Shown: in pieces, positions 11,401 through 26,400 of the stretch | How the letters are laid out: each line of letters begins with the position of its first letter | Position numbering within the stretch: the stretch's first letter is position 1 | Assembly: GCA_030066195.1 (NCBI GenBank) | Contig: JASJCB010000049.1 | Location: 1-64,000 of the forward strand | Origin: Acidobacteriota bacterium | GTDB lineage: Bacteria > Acidobacteriota > Holophagae > Acanthopleuribacterales > Acanthopleuribacteraceae | Direction of reading: 5' to 3' | DNA length: 64,000 nucleotides | Notes under the pieces: generated by a model | What the model was told of the DNA's origin: nothing | Database searches by the model: none | What the model saw: only the letters and a program-made list of their open reading frames with translations | Program-made: the position numbers and the translations under genes

Positions 11401-14400
11401 GCGTGTTGCCGAAGAAGACGAGCTCGTCGAGATGACCGGTGAAGCGTGTGCCTCGATCGGTGACATCGCGGCCGATCGCCAGTGTGGCGCCCGCCTCGAA
11501 CGGCAACGTCACGATCCCCCAGTTGGTGGAATTTGCGAGCACGCCGTCGAGATAGATCGAGGCCGTGCCGTTGTCGAAAACAGCGACCAGGTGGTACCAG
11601 CGATCGGTCTGGATGGGATCGGTGCCGACGGTGAATTCGGCGTCCGGCCAGTTCGCTTTGAAGCGCAGCCCGCCGGAGGCAATGTCGATGGTGAAGGTCT
11701 CGCGGCCCGTGTGGCCGTGGCTGAGGATGGTTGCGCCCTCGGTCAGGGCCTCCGCCGTCACCCACAGCGAGATGCCGGTCATGGACGGCATATGAGGCGG
11801 GATTTCCTCCTCGCCCGGTGGCTCGGCTACCAATGGAATCTCGGTGAAGGGTAGCTCGACGGACGCGCTGCCGTCGAAGCTGAGGCTCTCGCCGGCAACG
11901 GCGACCTGTGACAGCGTCGCTCCCTGGAGATCGCCCGGGTTGGCCTTGAGAATGTCGTAGGTGCGCGTCGACGAGGTGTCCTCATCGTCGAAGGTCAGGT
12001 AGGTGACCGGGTAGGGCAGCGCGACGGTCTGCTCGTCGGCGAAGAAAGAGCCGAAGGTGGAGTGGTTACCGAAGACATCAACAGCGACCACGGCGTAGTA
12101 GTGGTCGTATTCCACATCGAGATCGGAGAACGAAACCAGCTTCACGTCGGGTGAGAGCGCCGAGCTCAAGTTTTCCTCGTCCTCGAATGCCATCGGCTCC
12201 TGGCTCTCGTAGAGGAGATATTCAACGACCGCCTGGTTGGTTGCGTCGTAGTCGCGCCAGTCGATGACGGCGATGTTTTGGTAGTTGGCAGTGAAAACTT
12301 TGGTTGCCACCGCCGGCGGCGGGTTGAAGTAGGTGCCGACCGGTACATCGTTGTTCCCCTGCTCGAAGACCTGGTTGACTTGCCCGTCACTCAGGGCGAC
12401 ATCCCAGAGCGCGACCTCGTCCAAATCGCCGCGGAATTGGGCAATCGCGCCCGGTCCCGAGCCGAAGGAGAGCCGGCTGGGCGCACCGAGCGGGAGCAGG
12501 GTGCCGCCCTCGGTGATCGTCGTGGATGCCGCCGGGCTACCGTCGAGGTAGAGCGTCGCCGTACCCTCGCCGTAGACAGCCGCAACATGAACCCACTGAT
12601 TCAGCGCCGGCGGTTCGGATTCGATCTCGAAGTTATCCGAGCGGAAAACAAAGCCTTCCCCACCCAGCTCGAGGCTGAAAGTGGTCGTCTCCTCGTCGCC
12701 ATAGGTGACCAGAGCGGCGCCGTAGTCCCACTGCGAAACCGAGACCCAGGCAGCAACGGATACGTTTTCTTCGCTGTCCAGATCTTCAGAGGGCTGGAAG
12801 TCGACCGAAGAGGTGCCGTTGAAGCCGAGCGCCTCGCCGATGCGGCCTTCCGTACCGAGCAAGACCGCGGTGTTCTCGCCGTGGTGACGCTTCATGATGT
12901 CGTAGCTGTGTGTCTCGGTGGTGCCGAGGAGATCCAGAGGCCAGTAGGAGAGCGGATCGGGGAAGGCCCCGTTACCACCGCCGCCGGCCGACCAGTTGAG
13001 GGCTTCGTCCCGCCATGACTGCGGCAGGGCGTTGAAGAAGGGATCGAAGGCGGGATCGAAGCCGTTCTTCCAGTCGTCGTAGTCCTGCTGGAAGTACGGG
13101 ATATCGTCGTCGCTGAAGTGAGGTGCCATCATCATCGGGAAGATGAAGGACCAGGTGCCGCTCTCGTTCGCGGGGAGCGTGTAGGTGAAGTCGATTGAGT
13201 AGTAACTGTCCTCGTATTCCTTGAGGTCGGCCGGGTCGAAGGTGATGAAGACGTCGTTGCGCGGCTCGGAGAAGGTCGGCATGACCTCGCTGAGATCGTC
13301 GCCGGCCAGCACCCCGAAGAGGAAGCCGGTGGCGGATTGGACCTCGTTCATGCCGGTGACCAGGCTGGTCTTGCGCCGCTTGCCCTCTTCACCGCCTCCG
13401 CCGCCCGGCTCACTCCAACTGACCTCCAGGGTTCGGTTGGTGAAGCCCGGGTAGCAGCCGATCATCAGGTACCATCTGCCCTCTTCGGTCGCGTAGTAGG
13501 GCACATACAGGACCTGGTCGCCCGGTCCGGAGGGCAGGCTGGCGTATTCCCAGTTGCCGTCGTCGGCCGGGACATCGTAGGTCAGGTAGAACGGCGCGTA
13601 ACCGGAACCGCCGGTGAAGCTGATCGTCAGATCCGAGGCGTCCGCGGGGAGGTTGAAGAAGAAGTGATACTCGCACTCCTCCTCGTCCGTGGTCAGGGTG
13701 ACCGGCTCCTCGTTGAACAGCGGCGCGATGCCGGAGTCATCGGGAGCATTGACGGCGTAGCGCAACGGGACCGAGATCTCGGTGTCGTCGATCAGGCCGG
13801 CGAGATCGATGATCTTGTGCCGCCAGGCGATCTCACCGTCGCTGCCGGTGGCCGTATCCACATGGCCGAACCAGCCGATCGGGCTGTAGAAGAAGTTGCC
13901 CTGCTTCAGCAAAGGCTGGCCGAAGGCCATTACGTTACCGTTGGGCGGCACGGTGCGCGCCACCGGGTCCTGCTTGTGGACACCGCCGCCGCTGCCTTCG
14001 CCGAAGCCCAGCCAGTTGGCGTGGATCAGACCCGGCATGATGCTGAAGTCCTGGACCAGGCCCCAGAACAATTCCTCGACCGCACCGTCCCAGAAGTCCA
14101 GGGTGATGTAGCCGTCGAGCCAGTCGTCCTCGGTGATCTCGCGTTCGATCACCCAGGTGTTGCCGCTGCCGAAGGCCTTTTGCGCCGTCTCGGCGGTCTT
14201 ACCTTCGCCTTCGCCGCCACCGCCGCCGTTGCCCTCGTCGCCCCAACCATAGGTCAGGAAGAACCAGGTCCGGCCCAGCGGCAGCCACATCTCATCGCTA
14301 CGCCATCCGTCCTCCACGCCGGGTGGGTAGTGGATATGGGCATAGTTGGTCTCGTTGATCGCGAAGACGCGATAGGCCTGCCCCAAGTCGTTCCGCGGAC

Positions 14401-17400
14401 CGTAGATTTCCAGGTTGATTTGCCGGGTCTGCACCGGCGCCTCGTCGGGTTCCCAGGAAACCGTGATCTCCTGACCCGTCTCGGTGAAGACGCCCGAGCG
14501 CGCCGCCACCTTGGCGCCGCCTACCGACCAGTAGCCCAGGGGCATGATATAGGTGCGCGGCTCGGCGAAGTCGGTCGGGATGTTCTCGAAAAAGCCGTCC
14601 CAAGGACCCTCGGACCAGATCGGGAAGTCGGCCGGGCTGTAGTGCTCGCCCAACTCGCGTGCGATCCAGATCCAGCCGCCGTTCTGATCCGGCTTGTAGT
14701 AGCTGTCCCCTGGCTCACCGCTGAAATCGATCGCGCCGACGTGGAGGACGCCGAACGATTCGAAGACAAGGTCCTGGTCCGTGACCAGCATTGTGTTGTC
14801 GAAGACACCCTGTAGGAGTCTGACAGTACCTTCCAGGTAGCCGTCGATCTCGAATCTCAGATCGTTGGGGTGGTCTTTGACCATGCGGTAATCGGGCCCG
14901 TCGGGATCCTCTTCCAACTTCGTAAGATCGGCATCGTCGATCAGCAGGGATACCGCGAAGGACAGCGCGTTTGCACCGTTTTCCAGCAGAACTTCGCCCC
15001 TCATGACCGGGTAGGGCAGGTGAATGTCGTACTGGCCCGGGCTCGACAGTTCGTCCTCGAGCATGAGCACCGACGGTTCGGTATAGCTGTTGGAGATGTT
15101 GTCGTAGTAGCGATAACGCAGGGTGACCTCGCCGTTGCCCGGTAGGTAGACCGGACGGAAGAGGAGGCCCTCGTAGGGATCGTAGACATAGGTGGTGGTC
15201 GGCCAGTTCCGCTCGCCGTTGTACTTCTGGGAGTAGCCCGGCAGCACGTTGCCGGTAGCATTCTCGATGTAGGTGAAGCGCAGACCGGTTCGGTGCCCGT
15301 AATTGAGCTCGCCGCCGTCGGCGGCGCCCGCGACCATGACCACGGCTTCCCAACCGGCCGCGTTGTCGTAGTCGTCGACCACGATAATGTCGTTGTCCTC
15401 GGCGTCCTTGCTCACATAGGGTCTGATCGATGCCACCCGGCCCGTCTGCCAACCGTGGAAGAAGACCTCGATGCGGTTGATCTGGGCGCGGCGTACCGGA
15501 ACCGTGAAGTGGTAGCCGTTCGGCTGGACATTCTCCGCGACCAGGAAACCGTTGACATAGAAGTCGAGCGGCCAGTAGTGCAGACCGGTGATCATGCGCA
15601 GGCGCGCCTCGATCGTGTCGCCGGCGCGCAGGACTTCGAAGTTGTTGACGCCGGTCAGCTGCAGGACGACCTGGGGATCCCAGGTGACCGCGTCGTCGGA
15701 GATGTAGCAGGCCCACTCCTCGCCGACCGCGAGGCCGGTGAAGGTGACCAGACCGAAGCCGTCGGTCTGTCCGATCAGCTCGCGGCCGTCCACGTGAAGG
15801 ATGCGGACCCACATGCCGGCCAGAGTGATCTCGTCCTTGTCGATCACGCGCAGGGTCAGCTGCGCATTCTCCACCGGCTGACCGTTGACGTAGACCGTGC
15901 CGGCCTCGGCAGCGCCGCCGAAGCCGTTGTAGGCGTGCACCGACGCCGGCGGGAAGTCAGAGAGACCTGTGTCGTATTCGAGCGCGATACGACCGCCGGC
16001 GCCGCCGCCGTTACCCACATCGAGAGGCGCGGTCAGGCTGCGGTAACCGAGACCGCCGTCGGCACTGATGGTGCCGCTGCCGGTGATCGTTGCCGCGCTG
16101 ATGTGAACGCTGCCGCCGGAGCCGCCGCCGCCCTTCTTCTCGTCGTCAGCCTCGCCCTCGCGACCGTCGGCGCGGATGGCTCCCTCGAGGATCAGGTCGC
16201 CGCCGATATCCAGGCGGATGCGACCGCCCCCGGCGCCACCGTCCAACTGAGAGGTACGACCGCCGCCCGAGCCGAAGGCGACCGGCGTGAGCGCTTCGTC
16301 GGCACCGTAGGCCGGTCCGCCCTCGGTATCGGTGCCGAAGCCGCCGGCACCGCCGTAGCCGCCGCCGGCGCCGCGCCGGTATGCTGTGCCTGCCGGTTCA
16401 CCCGGTCCGTCGGCCGAGCCGTAACCGAGCCCGCCGGCATCGATCGCCGAATCGGGATCGATCGTCACGTCGCCGGTGACCGTGAGCGTCACGCCGGGTG
16501 TTTCGAGCGATCGATGGGTCAGCACCGCGCCGTTAATCAGACGCAGGCTCTTGAAGGTGTGCGGACCCACAACCGTCACGTTCGCACCCGAGATCAGGAT
16601 GTCGCGGTTCTCGAAATTCTGTTCGGTGGTGCCCACCGTCCAGATCGTCTTGGTGTTGTCGATGACCGCCACGCCCTGGGGCACGCCGATCACATAAGTT
16701 GCCGACGTGACCGGACTGGGCCGGAAGCCGTCGCGGAAGACTCGTGCACGCAACGTCGTGTCGGTCGTCAGCGTCAGGCTGTTACCGTCGGCGATGACCG
16801 GATCGCCCATCGTCGGCTCGTCGCCGTCAAGCGTGTAGTGGATCGTCCCACCGGCCACACCGGTCACGGTGACCTGCTGTACATTGGTATAAACGCCCCC
16901 GTCCGGGAAGAACACCGGTTGCGGGGTCTCCATGACCAGGCCGTACTTCTGGGCCATGTAGGCTTCGACCTCGAGGATCTCGCTCTCATCCAGCAGGCGG
17001 TCGTAGACCAGGATCTCGGCGATATCACCGACGAGTTCCTCGGCGGTCGAACGGTCCATATAGTACCGCCGGCCGGGGCCCCAGCGATGACCGACAGCCA
17101 TGCCGAAATGAGAATCGTCTGGCAGATTAACGACCTCGTCGGCGGTCTGGTTGCCCAATACGCGCGCGGTCAGCCGCTTGTTGTTGTCATTGCTGAGCGC
17201 CAGCAATGCCCAACTGTTGCCCACCGCGTAGCTGGAGAGCCGGGTGCTCTTGTCGATGTTGCGGCGGTAATAGCTGGAGTAGTCATGGGTAATGACGGTG
17301 GCCTGTAGCTCAAGGGCTTCGTCCACGCGGTAGGCCAACGGGTTTCTGTAGTCCATGTCATAGACCGAGAGCACGGTCACCGGTGCGTCGGTGGTCTTGA

Positions 17401-20400
17401 CGAGCAGGAAGGTGGTGTTGGTCTCGTTAAACAGCGGGGCCGCCTTGTCGAGCTCCAGGAAGGACAGGTCGCCTTGGTGACCGTCGTAGACGCCGTTGTC
17501 GATGTCCAGGTTGCCGCCGGTGAAGCGAATGACGGGATTACCGCCCAACTCGCCGGTGACGAGCTGTGGCGAGGAGATCGGCTGACCTTCGTGAGTGAAG
17601 ACGGTGGCATCGTTGGTGTTCACCGACTGGTCGCGCCAGGCGATGACGCCGGAGGCGTCGGTTTCGACACCGGCATCCGCCTTCAGCCACAGGCTCATAC
17701 CACGGGTCGGGATCTGGGGATTTGAAGCCAGCAGGGTCACCAGCCGATCGGCCTGGCTCCGGTCGAGCCGGCCTGCATGGATTTCCGGTTGAACGTCGCC
17801 GGCGTAGTCGCCGATCCACCGGGCTTCGGGGTGGTAGAGCCCGTACTTGTCGGCCAGATAGGCGCCGATGGTGGCGAGCTCGTCGGCATTCAAAGCGCGG
17901 TTGAACAGCAGGATCTCGGCGATCTCGCCTTCGAAGCCCTGAGCTTCGCTCCAGTTGCTGCGACCGACATAGTTGCTGGTGCGGATCGCGGTGGTGGGTA
18001 CCGGGTTGCGACCCGAGCCGATTTGCCGGCCGTCGCGGTAGAGCACGGTGCTCTGTCCGGTCTGAACGACTGAGGTCACACCGTATTCATAGAGCCGGTA
18101 GCCGTGGCGTCCCGGCGCGTTCTGGGGTGAGGAGCCGCCCTTGCCGACGCCGTAGATCAGGGTATCGGTCTGATCGCTCTGGCCCAGGTAGATGTTCTCG
18201 CGTTGCCGGCCGTTGCCGAAGTCGAAGAAGCGGGCATCGTTGCGCACTTCCGTAGGCAACGCGACCACAAAGGCGGTGACGCCGAAGGCAAAGTCGCGCA
18301 GGCCCGCTTCCAGGTTGAGCCAATCGGAGCCGTCGAAGCTGAGTGTGTCTCGGCCCGCCGGCGAGGCCGCGGCATGTGCAGGTCGCACCTCGATGGATGT
18401 CTGTCGGCCGTGATGGTCCAGACCGGACAGGTCGACCCAGGCGGCCACCTCGTTGTCCCGGGGTAGGTAGAGCGTCTCGCGCTCGGCGGTCAGCCACAGC
18501 ACGTTGTTGGGTACCGATCTGGGACTGAAATCCTCGGCCACGATGGTCACCGGTAACGAGGCGCCGGCGTTGAGCGCGATCGGCGTACGAGCAGAGCCAT
18601 GGTCGTGGGCTGTCAGCAATCCGTAGCTGCCCGGGTGCAGAACGGCCTGGAGGCGGCCCTCGCCGTCGGAGCGGCCCAGCACCCAACCGTCGGCCGTTAC
18701 CAGGGCGTCGGCCAGCACCAGGCCGCCGGTGTCCTGGATCTGGATTTCCACCAGGGCCACATCGGCCGGTTGCGGACCGACAAGAACAGCGTTGGTAATT
18801 TCATTGCGGTTGACCAACTCCACCTGGTTGAGCCATTGCACACCCAAGCGGCTGGTGACGCGGATGTCATAGAGTCCCTCTTCCAACTGCAGTTCGATGG
18901 GCGCGGTCAACGGGAAAGGGAATTCTCGATCGGCCACGTGGACCAGTCCGGCCAGCCCGTCGAAGGCTTCGTCCATGGTGATGCTGAGCGTGCCCTGGAA
19001 GAATGGAATCAAAGGCATCTCGATCACAAGGCCGCCGTCGACGATCGTGACCGCACGGGTTTCATCGATGCGGCCGTTGTCGGGTGTATAACCCTCGACG
19101 CGAAGCGTGAAATCGAGGCCGGCCTGGAAGCGCTCGCTGAGGTATTCGCCGCCGGCATCGGTCTGCCCGACGAGTTCGTCGTTCAGATAGACGTTCAGAT
19201 TCGCAACCGGAATCCCGTTGTCGATAGTGTTGGTAACGCGGACCAGAATATCGCCGCTGCCGCTGTCGGTAAGTGTCAGCGTGGGTGCATCCGGGTCCGG
19301 CCTGAGGCGCTGACGGAGCTGGTAGATGCCCATGTCCGCGGTGATGTCCAACGTGTAGGTGCTGATGCGATCGACGACCGCTGAGCCCTCACTGTCGGTG
19401 AGGACGGTTGCGCTGGTGCTGTACTGGGCGAACGTGATCGGGATTCCCGCAATTCCCAGACCGGTCTCGTCCTCCAAGGTGACCGTGAACGTCATCGAAT
19501 CGCGCCAGGCGTATTGTGAGGAGAGGTGAATCCGTGCCGCGATCGGGCCGGCAAGGTTCACGGTGCTCTGGGCCTGGCGCCGGGCAACGGGATCCTCGTC
19601 ATAGACGCGGAAATCCCATTCGCCGAAGGAGAGATCCCTGATCACGAATTCCTCACCGGGCGGCGGGAACCAGGTCAGCTCGCCGTCGGGGCCGTAACCG
19701 CGGATCTCGAGGGCATCGGCCACATCGAGACCAGTGAAGATGACTTCGCCGCGCTCGGGAAGCTCGAGGATGACGGTTTCGCGCATGCCGATCTCGACGC
19801 CGTGCACATCGAAGAGCGAGAGGCGGACCTGGTTTTCACCGATGCGCCAGGGGGAGAGCGCAACGGCATAATCGACCCCCACGCCGTTGGTACCGTCGGG
19901 CAGGAGTGTCATATCGACGCGGCGACCGTTGATCTCCAGCCGAGAGGGACGACCCTCGCCCTCGTAGCGGTTGAGCCGATCGACATCGATCTCGAAGCCC
20001 GGGTCTTCGACCACGAAGCGCAGGCTGAAAGGTGTCGCCGTAATCGTCGTCGGACCCTCCAGACCGATCGCGTAGGGAGAATCCCATTGGAAGCTGTAGG
20101 TTTCCACCGCTTCGGCCTTGTGCAGACCGATCACCTCGACGGTGACCTCGTTGAGCCCGAACTCCCACGGAGAATCGAAGACAGGCACCGCGTATTCCCA
20201 ACGATCGTTGGAGGCGTTATAGGTCATCGACAGGTTGCCCAGCAACACCTCGGAGGCTTCGCGGTCCAGCGCCACGCTGATGGTGGGCAGGTTGTCGTTC
20301 CAACTCACCGCGAAGTCGGTGATCGCCGGCGGGGTCTGGATCAGGGTGAAGTCGTCGAATTCCTGGTAGCCCGTGGTCAGGGTGCGCACGTAGGAGGTAT

Positions 20401-23400
20401 GGGGTCTTCTGGGGTAGGTCGGTTTCATGATGCGGAATTCGAGCGGAACGCTCGCGGGCAGATAGCTCCACTGCATGAAGGGGTTGGCATAGCGGCTGCC
20501 CAGGTAGGCCCCGGTCTGGTTGTTGTAGACGTAGATGTGCCTGGTGACAAGGGCGCCGCTGTCGGCATCGGTCAACAGCACCTTGACGGTTCCGGTCGGC
20601 TGGGTGAGCGCGAGATCGAGGGTGATCTGCTGATCGAGGTCGGTGACATTGACGACCTGGCTGACCGAATACGGCGAGCCGTGGGGCTGCAGGCGCAGCT
20701 CCCATTCGCCATAGGGCAGGGAGATCGCGGCGAACCCGTCGGTGAAGTTGCGCGACCAGCTGACTCTGCCGTCGCCGGTGCGAATGCGCCTGAGCGAGAA
20801 GTGAGAGATCGGCAGTTGGTCCGAGTCACGGAAGGTAATGTCGGCGCGAACCCAGAACGGCAGGGTGACGTCGACCTCGTTGAAGACACCGTGCTCGATC
20901 CTGATCCCGGGGTTCCACTGGCTGCGGGGGATGGTCGGTGTCGTCATGCGCCAATCGCCCTGGGGAATCGCGTCCCAGCGGGCCTCGAGCACACCGGCGT
21001 TGTCGATGATCTCGGCGGTAAAGGTCTTGAGCGGGGTTCGGACCTGGAAGACCTGGCCTTCTGAGAGCGGCAGGCCGCCCTCGTACTGACCGGTCAAGAT
21101 CAGCGGGCCGCCCCCCGGGACCTGGATTTCGCGCATGACCGTATCGCCTCCGTAAAGCTGGAACGAGCCGGTCTTGCGCACGCCGCGCGCCGGGTCGAGG
21201 TAGGTGTAGCTGTATTTGCCCTCGACCAGGTAACGGAAATTGACGATGTTGTTGCCGTCGAGCACCTGGGTGAAGGTGGTGCCGTGGCCGTATAGCGAGA
21301 TCAGGCCCTTGCTGTAGGTATCGCCGAGCTGGGTGACCTCGAAGGAGGCGTCGCCGATCCGTTGGTGCATGGCGATGGTGAGGTCGGTGACCAGGCGCTC
21401 GTCGATGATGACCGAGCCCGATCCGTAGTACTGACCGTCATCACTGACGGCAACCAGGTCGAGGAAGGCGCCGATGGGCAGGTTCTTGAAGCGGACCTTG
21501 CCGAAGTTGTCGGTGAAGGCGGCGTTCCAACGGCCGGCACGCACGCGCACGCCGCGGAAAGGCTCGAGCGTGTTCTGGTCGAGCACGGTGACCTCGAGGA
21601 TGCGCGGTTTCTGGACTTCGATCAGCACCTCGTCGGAGTGGTCGATCTTCACCGTTCGCCGGATCGAGAAGCTGTTGTGGTCGAGCGTCCGCTCGAAGCC
21701 GGCGTTCAGGGTGAGCTCACCCTCCATGAAACGATAGGGCAGCGGATCGCCGGCGGGGTAGATCACCCTGCCGGTTCGGACCGCGACACCACCCGGTGCT
21801 TCCCAGCGCCAGGTGACGGTGATGCGCTCGTCGACCGGACCGCCGGTATCGGCCCAGTTGAAGCCGATCGGCGGTGAATAGGGAATCACGGTCAGGTGGC
21901 CGGTTGCCTCGCTGATCTGGTTGTCCAGGATCTCGGTGTTGACCAGGGCCTGCTGGTTGTCGTCCAGCGAGGTAATCAGGAACGTCAGCTGACCCGGCGA
22001 CATCCACGGTGTGGTCCAGGTGCCCTCGTCGGGCGAGCCGATGCCGGCGTCGATCTTGCCGCGTACCACCGGGCACCCGTTGCGGAAGCCGATCACGTGG
22101 GCGCCGCGGGCAAAGCTGCCGTCATCGAGCTTGGCGGTGAGGGTGACCTTGCCGACCGGTTTGAGGAAGATCTCGAGGTCGTTGACCTCGGGCACGCGGA
22201 AACTGACGTTCTTGCGGCGGTTGGTGAAGGGATCGTAGATCATCAAGTTGTAGCTGCCCCGGGTGAGGGTTGGGAAGGAGAAACTGCCGTCTTCTTCGAC
22301 GACGGAGAGCAGCTCCTGGTTGCTGATGCCGCTGATGGAACTGTTGGAGAACCGTAACGTGCTGACCCCGCGTTTGAGGATCAGTTGAGCGCCGGCGACC
22401 GGCGTGTGGTCGGTGTTCAGCACCAGGCCGGTGAAGTCCTCGCCGGGCAGCAGGTTGAGGGTGGCGCGCTCGACATCGTCGACAAGGCTGCCCTTCCAGA
22501 CATCAGAGTAGCCGTTGGTGATCCCGAAGGCGAGCACCGACCAGTCGCCGTGAGGCATCTCGTCGAAGGTCATCACGCCGTCCGGCCCGTCGGGATCGAG
22601 CACGCGCTCGGTCCACAGCGTGGTGCCCTTGAAGATTTGGATCAGGGTCTTGCCGTCGAGCGGCGTGCCGGTCTCGTCGTTGACGACCACCTCGAGCGAG
22701 CCGAGCGGCTTGATGATGATGTCGATCGAAGCACCGACCGTGTGTGGGAAGATCTCGGTGTTCTCGCTGTAGCCTTGGGGAATCTGGGGCCCGTAATAGG
22801 TGACAGACAGCGGCACACCGGTCTGGACCATCAGTGTGGGGGTGAAGTCGTTTTCGGTGAGCGTGATCGAGAGGTTGGTGTTGTCCTCGTCGAACATGTC
22901 GTTGATGATACGGTGTTGGGTCAGCTCGATACTACCGGTCTTCATACGGTTGCCGTAGGTGTCCCAGACCCTGACCCTGGTTTCCGCGGTAGTGGTCAAC
23001 TGTGCGTGCACGAAAGCCTTGGGCGTCTTGCGGTCCCAGTTCACGTAACGGGTGCCGTAATTGCCGGTGACCGGATCATAGGCCTTGATGAAGAAGGTGT
23101 AGCCCTCCTCGATTTCGCCGGGCAGGTTGACCTGGCTCAGCGTGAAGGTCCCGTTCATGGAAGTGGCGTGGGTATCACCGATGGGGATCAGGAAGGGAAT
23201 ATCCGTGCCCGGCGGGACATACCACAGGAACAGCTCGAAGAGCACCGCGTGATCGACCGGGTTCTGGAAGGCGTCGAAGATCACGCCCTCGATCTCGACG
23301 ATGCGGTCGGGGATGGTATTGTCGACGATCGGTTGCAGCAGCAGGTCTTGCTCGAAGACCTCGGTATCGCCCTCGAGCAGGGTGAAGCTGCCGTACGAGG

Positions 23401-26400
23401 TCTTGTATCGGTTGACCATCTCGACCGGCGGCAGCATGGTCACCTTGGTCAGACCGGGACTCAAGTTGGCAAAAACAACCTTGCCGTCGGCATCGGTCGA
23501 GCCGGCGTACTTGATCCCCGAGGCGTCCTCGACCTCGATCCAGACGTCCTCGGTTTTGATCAGGGTGTCCGCGGTGAAAACCGTCAGCAGTGCTTCGCGC
23601 ACGGGTGGGAATGCAACCTCGACGGTCTGCTCGAACTGGCCCACCGAGCGGATGAAGATGTGCTTTTTGACGCGGAAGTCAGTGGGGTGCTGTACCTCGA
23701 TATCGATGCGGCTCTCTTCGGGGGGGACGATGCCGGTCCATTCGAAGCGGGCCTCACCATTGCCGGCGGAGAAGGCCGACTGGGTGAGGTTGGGGGACCC
23801 GTGGGGGGCGGCGCGGACCCAGACATCGGTAATCGGTTGCCCGTCGGTGTCGACGGCGCGCACGGTCAAGCCGAACGGCGGCTCGTAGTTGTCGAAGTGA
23901 ACGGTCGTCGAGAGCTGGACCGGGGCCTCGCTCGAGAGCGTGTAGAATTCCCGGTATTCGCCGCCGCCCGGTCTCGGGACGATGACCTTGCCCCTGCCGA
24001 CAACCACCTCCTTGAACAGCGTGGTTCCATTTTCGTCGGTCTCCTGCCGGGTTGCGGTCAGGCCATCGACCAGGATGACGGGTAGATTGGCCTTGGGCTG
24101 GCCCTGGGTGTCGGTGACCAGGACGGTGACCTCGCCGCGCTCGCGGGGGCGGTAGAGGAAGGTGCCCAGGTCGAACGGTGGGTCGGAGACGCTCTGGCGA
24201 CGCACGACCTCGACCGTTTTCCAGGAGAAGCCGACGCCGAGTGCGCGCGCGTAATCGAAACGTACCGTGCCCTCGGGCAGGTCCATGGTCACGCGCCCGT
24301 CGTCGATCTCGGAGAGATTGGCCGCCGCCAGCAATTTGCCCTGCTGACCGCCGAACTCGGCGCCGTAGTGGTAGGCCAACAGGAAACCCCGCGTGGCCGG
24401 GATCTCGTTGCCGAATTCGTCGAGCTCGAGGATCTGCGCGGTGACCTGACCGGGCAGGGTCGCCGGATCGAGCGTGACGACCGTGCCGTCGGTTTCCGGG
24501 CTGAGCTGGATGCTGCGGGCATCGAAGCCGCCGATCGCCTTGGCCAGGATGCTGACCGGGCCGAGCCTAATCCCCGAGACCGTGATCGTCTCGCCGGGCG
24601 CCGTCACGCGGTCGAAGAAGAATTCGTCCTGGTCGACGATCTGGATCTGGACCACGTCGGTTGGGCCGGGTATAGCGTTGTCGGGCAGGGCCGGAATATG
24701 GACTTTCAACGAACCCTGGGCCGGGAAGATGAAATCGCGCACCACGCGCTGTTTGTCATAGCTGCCGTAGATGCGACGGACGACGCGACGGTCCCCGTGG
24801 GCGACCGTCCATTTCAGGTCGGGCCGCTCGTCGACGCAGTGGGGGCCGCCCTTGGAGTCCTCGGGACAGATCTCGAGGATATTGTGGGAATGGAGCCGGT
24901 ACAGCGACCAGTTCTCCATCAGGTAGCGACCGTCTTCTCCGGTCAGCGTCTGAAACTCGAAGGGGTAGCTGATCACGCCGGGATTGAGCTCTTGTTCCTC
25001 GCGGCCGTACTTTTCGATGATCGCGTTGACCTGGCGGGCAAACTCGCCGAAGCCCAACGCCTCGAGCTGCTCCTTACCCGAGAAGGTGTAGTCTTTCTGG
25101 TAGTTGAAGCGCTTGGTCAGGTACATCAGCCCGATCTCCGCGCCCGCCAACGGCTCGCCGTCTTCGCCGAAGACGCGGCCCTCCACCGTGACCGAGTTCC
25201 AGTAATCCGACATATGGATCACCTGTTCGATCGGCTCCACGGGTCGGCCCGTCTCGGTGATGATGCCCGGTAGCGCGGTCAGGTCGCGGTCCACCAGGCC
25301 CAGCGGGTTTCGGGCCCAGATCTGCACGATCTGGTCGCGGACCTTCTCGGCGCGGGTCACCCAGTTGTTGGGAATGTCCAGGTTGCGCACGAAGTCGTCG
25401 TCGACGACCACCGGCTCGCTGAAATACAACAACAGTTGGCGGCCGAAGCGGTCGATACGCCCGGAGGCCACGGTTTCATAACCCATCTGGCGGACCGCGG
25501 TCAACTGGGGCGTCGTCTCCGGAAAGGGGGTCCAGGTCGGCGTGACGCGCGCGCCCTCGTGCACGAATTCCATCTGGCTGCCGTTCCAGACCAGCAGCAA
25601 CCGGCCCTCCGGCAAACCTGCAAGCGTCCACTGCCGCCAGCGGATGTCGGGATAGAAGAAGCCCTCCACCAAACCCGAGGCCTGGACCGTGAATTCGAGC
25701 GAATCGAAGTCCGTATCAAGCCGGTAACCGGTCCAGAACGCGCCGCTGTCCGGGTCGCCCAGAATCAGCCGTCCACGAGCACCTTCGAGAGTTTGGTTAC
25801 GCACCAGCAGCACACCACGGCCGATGAGCAGGTCATCAGTGGGTATATCTGACAAGTCGCCGGCAAAGGAGGCCCACCAATCGCTCAGCTCGCGGAACTT
25901 GCTGTCCTGATCCAGAAAGGCCAGAAAATCTGGGGACTGGGACAGCGTCGCCAAAAAGAAATCACGGGCCAGCGTACGGGCCTGTTCCTCGATTGTCCCC
26001 ATGCGCGGTTTCAGGACCGCGTAGGTGAGGTCCTGGATCCAGTTCTTGACCTCCTCGTGGGAGACGAAGCCGAGATCACCCTCACGCTCGCCGGGGGGAA
26101 CCTGGGCCAGGCTGATCGCACGACCCGCGACCACCCGGGTCAAGGTGTAGACATCGTTCTGGACATTCGGGTTGTCGGGGAACATGATCTGATTGATGCC
26201 GTCCTGCAAGGCTTTCGGCATCAACAGGCCCATCGTCGAAACCGGCAGGCCGTGCTCGCCTACCGCCACCTTGACGGAATAAGTCAGCGACTCGAAGTCG
26301 CCGTCGCTACGGACATCGTGGACGATCACCCGGCCCGTGGTCATCGCGATCAGGTCCATGCGGAAGATCGCCTGATCACCCTTGTTCTCGAGGTGGACCG

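Noticed and set aside
15293-17308. A 671-codon plus-strand open frame, and several others of 300-570 codons within 19.5-26.8 kb
   Set aside because: All are antisense shadows of the 6437-residue gene: no ribosome-binding sites, no recognisable motifs, low-complexity composition.
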